Assembly (NCBI RefSeq): GCF_023515955.1
Contig: NZ_CP097322.1
Span: 5,132,501 to 5,196,500 of the forward strand
Source: Streptomyces sp. RerS4
GTDB taxonomy: Bacteria > Actinomycetota > Actinomycetes > Streptomycetales > Streptomycetaceae
Reading direction: 5' to 3'
Length of the DNA stretch: 64,000 nt
The translations under genes were made by a program, and so were the position numbers. This document shows, piece after piece, positions 53,534 through 61,191 of the stretch. Positions within the stretch are counted from its first letter, which is position 1; every line of letters starts with the position of its first letter. Under the pieces are notes generated by a model. It ran no database searches and was not told the DNA's origin. It saw only the letters and a list, made by a program, of their open reading frames with translations.

Positions 53534-53702
53534 GAGGAGTCGTCTGTTCCGCAACCCGTAACCGATGAAATCCGTTGTGGATCGTCTTCGATTACGCGGA
53601 TTTCGTAGTTGGCGGCTTCCGGCCCTGTCGAAAGCGTCGCCCGAGGGGCTAGGCTTGGGAGTCGTCTCAATCGTTGGACATGTGATCAGGAGAGTGGCTG
53701 TA

Positions 53703-55142
53703 GTGACCACCGAACTGCGTCGTCTGCGCAACTACATCGGCGGGGAGTTCAAGGACGCCGCCGACGGGCGGACCACCGACGTGGTCAACCCCGCCACGGG
53801 CGAGGTGTACGCGACCGCACCGCTGTCCGGGCAGGCCGACGTCGACGCGGCCATGGCCGCCGCCGCTGCCGCCTTCCCGGGCTGGCGCGACACCACCCCC
53901 TCCGAGCGGCAGAAGGCCCTGCTCAAGATCGCGGACGCCTTCGAGGCCCGCGCCGACGAGCTGGTCGCCGCAGAGTCGGAGAACACCGGCAAGCCGCTGG
54001 GCCTGACGGCGAGCGAGGAACTGCCGCCGATGGTGGACCAGATCCGCTTCTTCGCGGGCGCCGCGCGGCTGCTCGAAGGCCGCTCGGCCGGCGAGTACAT
54101 GGACGGGATGACCTCGATCATCCGCCGCGAGCCGGTCGGCGTCTGCGCCCAGGTGGCGCCGTGGAACTACCCGATGATGATGGCCGTGTGGAAGTTCGCG
54201 CCGGCCATCGCCGCGGGCAACACGGTCGTCCTCAAGCCCTCGGACACCACCCCGGCCTCCACCGTCCTGATGGCCGAGATCATCGACTCGATCCTGCCCA
54301 AGGGCGTCTTCAACGTCGTCTGCGGCGACCGCGAGACCGGCAAGGCCATGGTCGAGCACTCCACCCCGGCGATGGCCTCCATCACCGGTTCGGTGCGCGC
54401 GGGCATGCAGGTCGCCGAGAGCGCCTCCAAGGACGTCAAGCGCGTCCACCTGGAGCTCGGCGGCAAGGCGCCCGTCGTGGTCTTCGAGGACGCCGACGTC
54501 GCCAAGGCCGTCGAGGACATCGCCGTCGCCGGCTACTTCAACGCCGGCCAGGACTGCACCGCCGCCACCCGCGTGCTCGTCCACGAGTCGATCCACGACG
54601 AGTTCGTCGCGGCGCTGGCCAAGGCCGCCGCCGACACCAAGACCGGCGCGCCGGACGACGAGGACGTGCTCTACGGCCCGCTGAACAACCCGAACCAGCT
54701 GGGCCAGGTCGCGGGCTTCATCGAGCGCCTGCCCGCCCACGCCAAGGTCGAGGCGGGCGGCCACCGCGTCGGCGACAAGGGCTTCTTCTACGCCCCGACC
54801 GTCGTCTCCGGCCTCAAGCAGGACGACGAGATCATCCAGAACGAGGTCTTCGGCCCCGTCATCACCGTCCAGTCCTTCTCCGACGAGGCCCAGGCCCTGG
54901 AGTACGCGAACGGCGTCGAGTTCGCCCTCGCCTCCTCCGTCTGGACCAAGGACCACGCCCGCGCGATGCGCATGTCCAAGAACCTCGACTTCGGCTGCGT
55001 GTGGATCAACACCCACATCCCGCTCGTCGCCGAGATGCCCCACGGCGGCTTCAAGAAGTCCGGCTACGGCAAGGACCTCTCCGCCTACGGCTTCGAGGAC
55101 TACACCCGCATCAAGCACGTCATGACCTCGCTCGACGGCTGA
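53703..55142 (+). CDS. Aldehyde dehydrogenase (aminobutyraldehyde dehydrogenase-like)
   Basis: 479 residues; GTG 53703 has AGGAG about 10 nt upstream. ALDH motifs: PWNYPMMMAVWKFAPAIAAGN, HLELGGKAPVVVF with the general base Glu (about 251), and FNAGQDCTAATR with the catalytic Cys (about 285). The sequence is closest in look to gamma-aminobutyraldehyde dehydrogenases. It would oxidise the aldehyde made by the divergent aminotransferase to GABA or a similar acid with NAD+. Confidence 0.92.
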   Translation: MTTELRRLRNYIGGEFKDAADGRTTDVVNPATGEVYATAPLSGQADVDAAMAAAAAAFPGWRDTTPSERQKALLKIADAFEARADELVAAESENTGKPLGLTASEELPPMVDQIRFFAGAARLLEGRSAGEYMDGMTSIIRREPVGVCAQVAPWNYPMMMAVWKFAPAIAAGNTVVLKPSDTTPASTVLMAEIIDSILPKGVFNVVCGDRETGKAMVEHSTPAMASITGSVRAGMQVAESASKDVKRVHLELGGKAPVVVFEDADVAKAVEDIAVAGYFNAGQDCTAATRVLVHESIHDEFVAALAKAAADTKTGAPDDEDVLYGPLNNPNQLGQVAGFIERLPAHAKVEAGGHRVGDKGFFYAPTVVSGLKQDDEIIQNEVFGPVITVQSFSDEAQALEYANGVEFALASSVWTKDHARAMRMSKNLDFGCVWINTHIPLVAEMPHGGFKKSGYGKDLSAYGFEDYTRIKHVMTSLDG

Positions 55143-55155
55143 TCCGGTACGCCAG

Positions 55156-55196
55156 GAGGGGCGGGCAGTAGACACCTTGTCTATTGCCCGCCCCTC
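55156..55196 (+). terminator. 19-bp hairpin terminator after the aldehyde dehydrogenase
   Basis: Positions 55156-55174 pair with 55178-55196 with one G-U pair and the loop CCT. It also shows that the PotD-like gene must start after it. Confidence 0.88.
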
Positions 55197-55218
55197 TGGC
55201 GTGTTCGAGGCTGACCCC

Positions 55219-56397
55219 ATGCCTCAACTCGCCTTCTCCCGCCGCGCCGTGCTGCGCGGCCTCGGTGCCGCGGGCCTGTCGGCCGGCCTCGCGGGCTGCG
55301 GCGTGCCCGCCGCCTACGTCCCCGAAGGCCGTCGGCGGGGCCCGGACCGCTCGGCAGACGAACGGAGCGTGGCCTTCTCCAACTGGCCCCTCTACATCGA
55401 CACCGACGAGGACGACGAGGAGTCACGCCCCACCCTGGACGCCTTCTCCGAGCGCACCGGCATCGAGGTCCGCTACAGCGAGGAGATCAACGACAACGAC
55501 GAGTTCTTCGGCAAGGTCAGCCCGGCCCTCATGAACCACCAGGCGACCGGCCACGACCTCGTGGTCGTCAGCGACTGGATGGCCGCCCGCTTCGTCCACC
55601 TGGGCTGGGCCCAGAAGATGGACCGCTCGACCCAGGCCAACGTCGCCCGCCACCTCGACCCCCAACTGCGTTCCCCCGCCTTCGACGAGGGCCGGCTGCA
55701 CACCGTCCCCTGGCAGTCGGGCATCACCGGCATCGCCTACAACCGCAAGGCCCTCGGCCGGGAGATCCGGTCGGTCAAGGACCTGTGGCAGCCGGACCTG
55801 GCCGGCAAGGTCACCCTCTTCTCCGGACTCGACGAGTCCTTCGCCCTGCTGATGCAGGGCAACGGCGTGGACGTCACCAGCTGGAGCGAATCCGACTTCC
55901 ACCGGATGTGCGACCAGGTGGAGGACATGGTGCGCAGGAAACACATCCGGCGCTTCACCGGCAACGACTACACCTCCGATCTGAGCAAGGGCGACGTCCT
56001 GGCCTGCCAGGCGTACTCCGGCGACGCCGTCCAACTCCGGGCCGACAACCCCGACATCGAGTTCGTGGTGCCGGAGGAAGGCGCCGAACTGTGGGCGGAG
56101 AGCCTGCTGGTCCCCAACCTCGCCCGCCACAAGGCCAACGCCGAGGCCCTCGTCGACCACTACTACGACCCCGTGGTGGCCGCCGAACTGGCCGCGGCCG
56201 TCAACTACGTCTGCCCCGTGCCCGCCGCCCGCGAGGTGCTGGCCGCCTCCCCGGACAAGGGGACCGCCGCGCTCGCCGAGCACCCGCTGATCTTCCCGGA
56301 CGAGGCCATGAGGAAGCGCCTCGCCGTCGCCCGGGACATCTCCTCGGCCGAGCGCCCGTCTTTCGCCAAACGCTGGAACGCCATCGTCGGGCTCTGA
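55219..56397 (+). CDS. Polyamine (spermidine/putrescine) ABC transporter binding lipoprotein, PotD-like
   Basis: 392 residues from ATG 55219 (GAGG 8 nt upstream). The N-terminus has a Tat-type SRRAVLRG motif and the lipobox LAGC with Cys27, so it is probably a Tat-exported lipoprotein. The mature part is an extracellular-binding fold: VAFSNWPLYIDTDEDDEE, then GIEVRYSEEINDNDEFFGKV, DLVVVSDWMAARFV, and DVLACQAYSGDAVQL, all typical of PotD. No permease or ATPase genes are next to it, so it must work with components encoded elsewhere. Confidence 0.88.
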   Translation: MPQLAFSRRAVLRGLGAAGLSAGLAGCGVPAAYVPEGRRRGPDRSADERSVAFSNWPLYIDTDEDDEESRPTLDAFSERTGIEVRYSEEINDNDEFFGKVSPALMNHQATGHDLVVVSDWMAARFVHLGWAQKMDRSTQANVARHLDPQLRSPAFDEGRLHTVPWQSGITGIAYNRKALGREIRSVKDLWQPDLAGKVTLFSGLDESFALLMQGNGVDVTSWSESDFHRMCDQVEDMVRRKHIRRFTGNDYTSDLSKGDVLACQAYSGDAVQLRADNPDIEFVVPEEGAELWAESLLVPNLARHKANAEALVDHYYDPVVAAELAAAVNYVCPVPAAREVLAASPDKGTAALAEHPLIFPDEAMRKRLAVARDISSAERPSFAKRWNAIVGL

Positions 56398-56409
56398 CCC
56401 CGCCCGGCT

Positions 56410-56441
56410 CGGGGGCGCCGGCCCCGCGCCCCGCGCCCCCG
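56410..56441. terminator. Hairpin between convergent genes
   Basis: A 9-bp perfect GC stem (56410-56418 with 56433-56441) in the 55-bp gap between the PotD-like gene and the glycerophosphodiesterase. Confidence 0.6.
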
Positions 56442-56452
56442 GCCCCCGCGTG

Positions 56453-57142
56453 TCACCGGCCGAGTTCGGCCCGTACGGCGGCCAGGGCGTCCACCCGGTT
56501 GGTGGTGACGGCGTCGACGCCCGCCCTGACCGCGGCGCGCATCGCCGGCTTCGTGTCGGGCGTCCACGCCGACACCAGCAGCCCGTCCCGGTGGAGCGCG
56601 TCGGTCAACTCCCGACTGACCAGCCCGAAACGGTAGTTGAGCCAGCGCGGCGCCACCGCGTCGAGCAACACCCGACGCGGCGGCGACAGCGTGGTCCAGG
56701 TCAGCGCGATCTCCGCGCCCGGATCGGCGGCGCGCACCGCCAGCATGGTGTTCGGCCCGGCGCAGTAGTACGTACGCTCGCGCGCCCCGCACGCGCGCAC
56801 CAGGTCGACGACGGTGCGCACCGACTCCACCGAGGCACCGGGCAGATCGAGCATCACCCGGCCGGCGCCCGCCGCGGCCAACGCCTCGCGCAGGGTCGGC
56901 ACCCCGCCCCCGGTCAGTTCCCGGAGCTGAGCCGCGGTCATCGCGTCGAGCCGTACGTCGTGCCCCCACAACCGCTGGAGGGTCTCGTCGTGGAGCAGGA
57001 CCGGCACCCCGTCGCGGGTCAGCCGTACGTCGATCTCCACCGCGTCCGCCCCGCGCGCGAAGGCGGAGCGGACGGAGGCGAGGGTGTTCTCACGGAAGCG
57101 GTACGGATCGCCGCGGTGACCGACCGAGATCAGGGTGCTCAT
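56453..57142 (-). CDS. Glycerophosphodiester phosphodiesterase
   Basis: 229 residues; ATG 57142 has GGGGACC directly upstream and is preferred to the ATG at 57151. GDPD motifs: SVGHRGDPYRFRENTLASV with the catalytic His and Glu-Asn, EIDVRLTRDGVPVLLHDETLQR, and the C-terminal VSAWTPDT and VDAVTTNRVD. It hydrolyses glycerophosphodiesters to sn-glycerol-3-phosphate and an alcohol. No signal peptide, so cytosolic. Confidence 0.92.
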   Translation of the reverse strand: MSTLISVGHRGDPYRFRENTLASVRSAFARGADAVEIDVRLTRDGVPVLLHDETLQRLWGHDVRLDAMTAAQLRELTGGGVPTLREALAAAGAGRVMLDLPGASVESVRTVVDLVRACGARERTYYCAGPNTMLAVRAADPGAEIALTWTTLSPPRRVLLDAVAPRWLNYRFGLVSRELTDALHRDGLLVSAWTPDTKPAMRAAVRAGVDAVTTNRVDALAAVRAELGR

Positions 57143-57164
57143 GGTCCCCATTGTCGGCGGGACT

Positions 57165-58190
57165 TCAGCGCGCGAGCCAGGTGTCCGTGTACGTGTCGAT
57201 CTCCGCGTTCAGCTTCGCCTTGCCGGCCGGGTCGAGGAACGAGGCCTCGACGGCGTTCTTCGCCAGCCGCGCGAGACCGCGCTCGTCGAGGTCCAGCAGG
57301 CGCGCGGCCACCGCGTACTCGTTGTTGAGGTCGGAGCCGAACATCGGCGGGTCGTCGCTGTTGATGGTGACGAGCACGCCCGCCGCCACCATCTCCTTGA
57401 CCGGGTGCCGGTCGAGGTCGGTGACGGCGCGGGTGGCGATGTTGGAGGTCGGGCAGACCTCCAGGGCGATCCGGTGCTCGGCGAGGTACTTCAGCAGCTC
57501 CGGGTCCTGGGTGGCGCTCGTACCGTGGCCGATGCGCTCGGCGCCCAGCTCGCGGATCGAGTCCCAGATGGTCTCGGGGCCGGTGGTCTCGCCGGCGTGC
57601 GGCACGCTGCGCAGGCCGGCCGCGCGGGCCCGGTCGAAGTACGGCTTGAACTGCGGGCGCGGGACGCCGATCTCGGGGCCGCCCAGGCCGAAGGAGACCA
57701 GGCCCTCGGGGCGCAGCTCCACCGCGAGGCGCGCGGTCTCGGCGGCGGCCTCCAGCCCGGCCTCGCCGGGGATGTCGAAGCACCAGCGCAGGATGACGCC
57801 GAGTTCGGCCTCGGCGTCCTTGCGGGCGTCCTCGATGGCCTGCATGAAGGCGTTCTCGTCGATGCCGCGACGGGTGGAGGAGTACGGGGTGATGGTCAGC
57901 TCGGCGTAGCGGATGTTCTGCCGGGCCATGTCACGCGCGACCTCGAAGGTCAGGGTGCGGACGTCGTCGGGGGTGCGGACGAGGTCGACCACCGACAGGT
58001 AGACCTCGATGAAGTGGGCGAAGTCGGTGAAGGTGAAGTAGTCGGCGAGGGCCTCGGGGTCGGTGGGGACCTTCGAATCCGGGTGGCGGGAGGCCAGTTC
58101 GGCCACGATGCGCGGGGAGGCCGAGCCGACGTGGTGAACGTGGAGTTCGGCCTTGGGCAGCCCCGCGATGAAGGCGTGCAGGTCGGTCAT
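57165..58190 (-). CDS. Adenosine-deaminase-family enzyme, candidate 6-aminodeoxyfutalosine deaminase
   Basis: 341 residues. Metal and catalytic residues of the ADA family are all present: HVHHVG (His17 and His19), SVPHAGETTGP, ERIGHGTSATQDPELL, EVCPTSNIATRAV, and TINSDDPPMFG. The first motif differs from the HLHLDG/HLHLEG of true adenosine deaminases. In Streptomyces, which makes menaquinone by the futalosine route, an ADA-family member related to S. avermitilis SAV2595 deaminates aminodeoxyfutalosine. I believe this gene is its orthologue by position, but adenosine deamination remains possible. Just upstream of the GDPD gene (22 nt) on the same strand. Confidence 0.85.
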   Translation of the reverse strand: MTDLHAFIAGLPKAELHVHHVGSASPRIVAELASRHPDSKVPTDPEALADYFTFTDFAHFIEVYLSVVDLVRTPDDVRTLTFEVARDMARQNIRYAELTITPYSSTRRGIDENAFMQAIEDARKDAEAELGVILRWCFDIPGEAGLEAAAETARLAVELRPEGLVSFGLGGPEIGVPRPQFKPYFDRARAAGLRSVPHAGETTGPETIWDSIRELGAERIGHGTSATQDPELLKYLAEHRIALEVCPTSNIATRAVTDLDRHPVKEMVAAGVLVTINSDDPPMFGSDLNNEYAVAARLLDLDERGLARLAKNAVEASFLDPAGKAKLNAEIDTYTDTWLAR

Positions 58191-58300
58191 GGGGTGGGCC
58201 TCCGGGAGGACACGGGTGCGGGCGGGTCGGCTTCATCGTAGGCAGGCCCGTCACTGTCGGTGGCACCACTTAGCATGGCCGTACGAGAGGGGGGTGCCTC

Positions 58301-58951
58301 ATGACCGAATACAGCCCCGACCCGAAGGACCCGTGGGCGCCGCCCGAGCGGCCGTCGATGGAGTCGGTGCCACCGACGGGAGCGGCCGGGCCCGCGCCCG
58401 TGCACGACCAGCCGACGATCGTGGGGATGGCGGGGCACGCGCCGACACCGCCGCCGATACCGACACCGACGCCCGCGCCGGCTCCGACGACGCCCGCGTA
58501 CGGGTACCCCGCCCAGCCGGACCCCGGCGCCTACGCGTACCCCGGACCGCCGCCGGCGCAGCCGACGTACGGCCACCCCGGCTACCCGGGCCACCCCGGC
58601 TACCTGGGCCACCCCGGCTACCCGGGGTACCCCGGCTACCGGCCGATGAGCAACGGCTTCGGGATCGCCTCCCTCGTCCTCGGGATCCTCGGCGTGGTCA
58701 CCTGCTGGGTGGGCCTGCTGTTCGCGATCCCGGCGGTCGTCTTCGGCATCCTGGGGCGGGGCAAGGCCAACCGCGGCGAGGCCGACAACGGTCCCATGGC
58801 CCTGGCCGGCATCATCCTGGGCGCCGTCGGCATCGTGCTCGGCCTCCTGTTGGTGGCGCTCATGGTCACCGGCCTCATGCTGGACCCGGGGAGCGGCTCC
58901 GACGTCCACGGCCCGTCCTCGTCCAACACCCAGATACGCGAGCAGGTCTGA
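58301..58951 (+). CDS. DUF4190-domain membrane protein with Pro/Gly/Tyr-rich N-terminus
   Basis: 216 residues. The first 115 residues are disordered and Pro-rich with tandem HPGYPG units (58573-58640). Two TM helices follow (GIASLVLGILGVVTCWVGLLFAIPAVVFGILG and ALAGIILGAVGIVLGLLLVALMV), the DUF4190 pattern. Function unknown. Divergent from the deaminase gene, with an upstream AGGGGGG site. Confidence 0.85.
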   Translation: MTEYSPDPKDPWAPPERPSMESVPPTGAAGPAPVHDQPTIVGMAGHAPTPPPIPTPTPAPAPTTPAYGYPAQPDPGAYAYPGPPPAQPTYGHPGYPGHPGYLGHPGYPGYPGYRPMSNGFGIASLVLGILGVVTCWVGLLFAIPAVVFGILGRGKANRGEADNGPMALAGIILGAVGIVLGLLLVALMVTGLMLDPGSGSDVHGPSSSNTQIREQV

Positions 58952-58975
58952 CGGACCTGCCCCCGAGGCCGTTCA

Positions 58976-59141
58976 CTAGGGGGTGTCTTTCGGATCAGGC
59001 CGGGCTCGCGGTGGTCGGCACCGCGCCTCGCCGCGTTGTCGTCGGTCGCCGACGCTCCGCGTCGACTCCCTCCTCCGCCTTGCGATGCACGGCACCGACC
59101 ACCGCTCCCTGATCCGGCCTGACCCGAAAGACACCCCCTAG
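58976..59141. repeat. 166-bp imperfect palindrome (MITE-like intergenic repeat)
   Basis: The outer 18 bp (58976-58993 and 59124-59141) are perfectly complementary, and complementarity continues imperfectly for about 48 bp per arm, including the 16-nt block around GGTGGTCGG. The centre is unpaired, about 65 nt. It fills the gap between the DUF4190 gene and rsr. The rsr stop codon (59138-59140 on the minus strand) lies within its right end. I have the impression that similar repeats are scattered in streptomycete genomes; no search was done. Confidence 0.75.
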
Positions 59142-60733
59142 GCCATCCACGGCCAGTCGGCGTTCCGGCCGGCCTCGATCAGGGAGACCATGCGGAAGGC
59201 CGCGTCGGTGAGCCCGCCGAAGGTGTGCCGGCCCGTGGACCCCGAGGGGGCGTGACCGGTCCGGTACCCGGCCAGGTTCCAGGTGTACACCGGGACCTCG
59301 TCGGGGACCAGGGCCGTCGGGTCGCCGCCGTGGCGGTACGTCGCCTGCTCGTCCGTGACGATCAGGACCCGGTCGTGCCCCTTGTAGTACCGCCGCACGG
59401 CCTCGGCCGTGTAGGTGCCGCCGAGGTCCTCGAAGCGTTCCAGCACCTTCAGCACGGACTCGCCCCGCTCGTACGGGACCTCCTTGCTGCTCGTGCCGAA
59501 CTGCACGAGGTCCGCGTCCTCGGCGCGCAGCGCCAGCGCCGTGCCGAAGACGGCCGCCGCGTCCGCCCGGTTGAGCTGCGAGCGGTCCGACAGCGGCGCC
59601 CACATCGACCCCGAGCGGTCCACGAGGACGAGCGTCCGCCCGGACAGGGCCGGGACGTTGGCCAGCGAGTGGCCGAGCGCCCGCTCCAGCGGGTACGCCC
59701 AGCGCAGGGACGGCGCGTGCTGGTAGGCGGCCAGGTAGCGGAACGGGAACTGCCGCGACCGGGCGACGACCTCCGGGTCGGAGACCTTCGCCGCGACCCG
59801 CGCCGCCACCTCGTCCGAGACGCCGGCCTGGTCGAAGTTGCGCAGGTTGCGCAACAGCGCCATCGCGCCCATGGACGGGATGACCGCCTCCCAGGCGGCC
59901 GCGTCCATCGGCCCCTGGAGCCAGCCCGCCAGCGCCTCCCAGGTCATGCCCGCGGCGGCGAGCCGCTCGGCCCCGTCCGGGGCGGTGACCACGGCCCGGC
60001 GCTCCTCCACCGGAAGCTCCATGAGGTCCCGGTGGGCGAGCAGGGTGCGGTTGCCGGCCGGCACCTGGGCCGTCTCCGGGTGGTGGCGCCGGTCGAGGGC
60101 GTAGCGGAACAGTTCGCCCTGCCAGGGCTTCGCGGGGTCGGGGGAGGCGTGCACGAGGTTGAGGACGTCGCCGAAGCGGAAGTCCTTGGAGGCGGTGTCG
60201 TACTTCAGCAGGGAGGCGCCGGAGTAGAGCCTGCGCACGGCGTCGGCGATGCCGCGCTTGACCGGCTTGGGCACGTTGCGCCCGTACGTCGCCGTCCAGT
60301 AGGCCAGCAGCTCGCCGGGCTCGTCCGCGCGCTGCAGGACGGAGTCCACCACCCGGCGGTTCGACGGCCCCTCGCTCGCTCCGGCGTCGAGCCGCGCCTT
60401 CACGTACTCGGCCGCTCCGACCAGTGAGGCGGTCCGCATGTTCCCGTCGGTGCGCAGCCAGCCGAGCAGGCCGGCGGTCCACGTCGGGTCCTCGACGGCG
60501 AGACGGCGCACGAGCGCGGCGAACCGGTCGTCGCGGGCCTCGCCGCTCTCGTAGAAGGTCCGCTGCGTCACGAAGTTGGCGACGGCCAGCAGGAACAGCT
60601 CGGAGCGGGTGTCACGGACGAAGCCGCGGCTGCCGTGGTGGTTGGCGGCGCGACCGCCGGTGGAGCGCACCGGCGAAGTGGGTGCGGTCGTGGTCGGCGC
60701 CTTGGACGCGCGGCGCAGGTTGAAACGAGCCAT
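59138..60733 (-). CDS. rsr: Ro60 orthologue Rsr (TROVE and vWA domains)
   Basis: 531 residues. After a basic Ser/Thr-rich N-terminus, the TROVE domain (about 40-345) forms a HEAT-like ring: RDTRSELFLLAVANFVTQRTFYE, TASLVGAAEYVKARLD, and MGAMALLRNLRNFDQAGV. The vWA domain follows with a full MIDAS: DRSGSM (about 374), GGTYT and VTDEQAT. Ro60/Rsr rings bind Y RNAs and misfolded RNAs, often with PNPase, in RNA quality control. GGGGGGA sits about 6 nt before the ATG. Upstream on the same strand are three Y-RNA-like genes. The C-terminus ends WPWMA with the stop codon inside the 166-bp palindrome. Confidence 0.93.
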   Translation of the reverse strand: MARFNLRRASKAPTTTAPTSPVRSTGGRAANHHGSRGFVRDTRSELFLLAVANFVTQRTFYESGEARDDRFAALVRRLAVEDPTWTAGLLGWLRTDGNMRTASLVGAAEYVKARLDAGASEGPSNRRVVDSVLQRADEPGELLAYWTATYGRNVPKPVKRGIADAVRRLYSGASLLKYDTASKDFRFGDVLNLVHASPDPAKPWQGELFRYALDRRHHPETAQVPAGNRTLLAHRDLMELPVEERRAVVTAPDGAERLAAAGMTWEALAGWLQGPMDAAAWEAVIPSMGAMALLRNLRNFDQAGVSDEVAARVAAKVSDPEVVARSRQFPFRYLAAYQHAPSLRWAYPLERALGHSLANVPALSGRTLVLVDRSGSMWAPLSDRSQLNRADAAAVFGTALALRAEDADLVQFGTSSKEVPYERGESVLKVLERFEDLGGTYTAEAVRRYYKGHDRVLIVTDEQATYRHGGDPTALVPDEVPVYTWNLAGYRTGHAPSGSTGRHTFGGLTDAAFRMVSLIEAGRNADWPWMA

Positions 60734-60774
60734 GTGAATCCCCCCGAATTCAGTGGAACCTGGGGGAGGCGTGA

Positions 60775-60925
60775 CGTGCGGGATGCCCGAGATCAGGGTC
60801 GGCGACGGAACTATTAGCCAGGCGAGCTACCGAGCTGCTCCACCGGCCGCAGCCGGGCGGGATTCGAACCCGCGACCTCCTGGTCCCGGAAGTAACCGTC
60901 GCCTGCGCACCGGGCATCCCGCACG
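60775..60925 (-). ncRNA. Y RNA with permuted tRNA-like module (YrlA-type, rsr-proximal)
   Basis: On the minus strand: a 15-bp perfect basal stem (60775-60789 with 60911-60925); an internal loop with GTGCGCA on the 5' side and ACCCTGATCT on the 3' side; a second 8-bp stem (60801-60808 with 60896-60903); TTACTTCC; then a T-arm GCGGGTTCGAATCCCGC, a closed hairpin CCGGC-TGCG-GCCGG in the place of an acceptor stem, and a D-arm GAGCAGCTCGGTAGCTC followed by CTGGCTAATAG. T-arm before D-arm is a circular permutation, as in bacterial YrlA RNAs. The D-arm closely resembles that of initiator tRNA. It ends about 40 nt before the rsr start codon. A further 7-bp stem (60764-60770 with 60929-60935) might compete with the middle RNA. 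Confidence 0.85.
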
Positions 60926-60929
60926 CGTG

Positions 60930-61000
60930 CCTCCCGAGATCAAGGTGGCGGCGGCTTGGGATTCTGTGGAAGAAGGAGCCGCAGCCCGCGCACCGGGAGG
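60930..61000 (-). ncRNA. Short Y-RNA-like gene lacking the tRNA-like module
   Basis: Shares the shape and sequence of its two neighbours at the base: 7-bp stem (60930-60936 with 60994-61000), 5' loop GTGCGCG, 3' loop ACCTTGATCT, then a 10-bp stem with one mismatch (60947-60956 with 60977-60986). The end is a plain 20-nt loop that begins CCTTCTTCC, like the TTACTTCC and TACTTCC of the others. There is no T-arm or D-arm. It lies 4 nt and 6 nt from the flanking RNAs, so all three are probably cut from one transcript. Could also be a decayed copy. Confidence 0.65.
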
Positions 61001-61006
61001 TGCGTG

Positions 61007-61161
61007 ACGTAGGTGTCCAGAGTTCAAGGTCGGCGAAACCACGTGGTGCTCTGCCAACTGAGCTACACCGGCTCGAAAGCCGGTGACGGGACTCGAACCC
61101 GCGACCGCCCCATTAAGAGTGGAAGTAGGTCTCGCCTTTCGCACCTGGACGACCCCTACGT
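61007..61161 (-). ncRNA. Y RNA with permuted tRNA-like module (YrlA-type, rsr-distal)
   Basis: Basal stems 61007-61013 with 61155-61161 and 61015-61020 with 61145-61150, with a GGTC bulge on the 5' side; internal loop GTGCGAAA and ACCTTGAACT; 9-bp stem GGCGAGACC with GGTTTCGCC; TACTTCC; then T-arm GCGGGTTCGAGTCCCGT, a closed acceptor-like hairpin CACCGGC-TTTCGA-GCCGGTG, and D-arm TAGCTCAGTTGGCAGAGCA. The two halves of the acceptor are exactly those of a 7-bp tRNA acceptor stem joined end to end. It begins about 31 nt after the Nudix stop. A TAACGT hexamer (61158-61163) might be a -10 box, in which case the outermost stem is not transcribed. Confidence 0.85.
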
Positions 61162-61191
61162 TATGCACCCCGCCCCACCCCCGCCACGCAT

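Noticed and set aside
60842..61108. Ordinary tRNA genes, suggested by GGTTCGAATCCC-type T-loops and D-arm sequences
   Set aside because: The T-arm precedes the D-arm on the minus strand, the acceptor halves are joined by a short loop and no anticodon arm lies between D- and T-arm. A permuted tRNA-like Y RNA explains the pattern.
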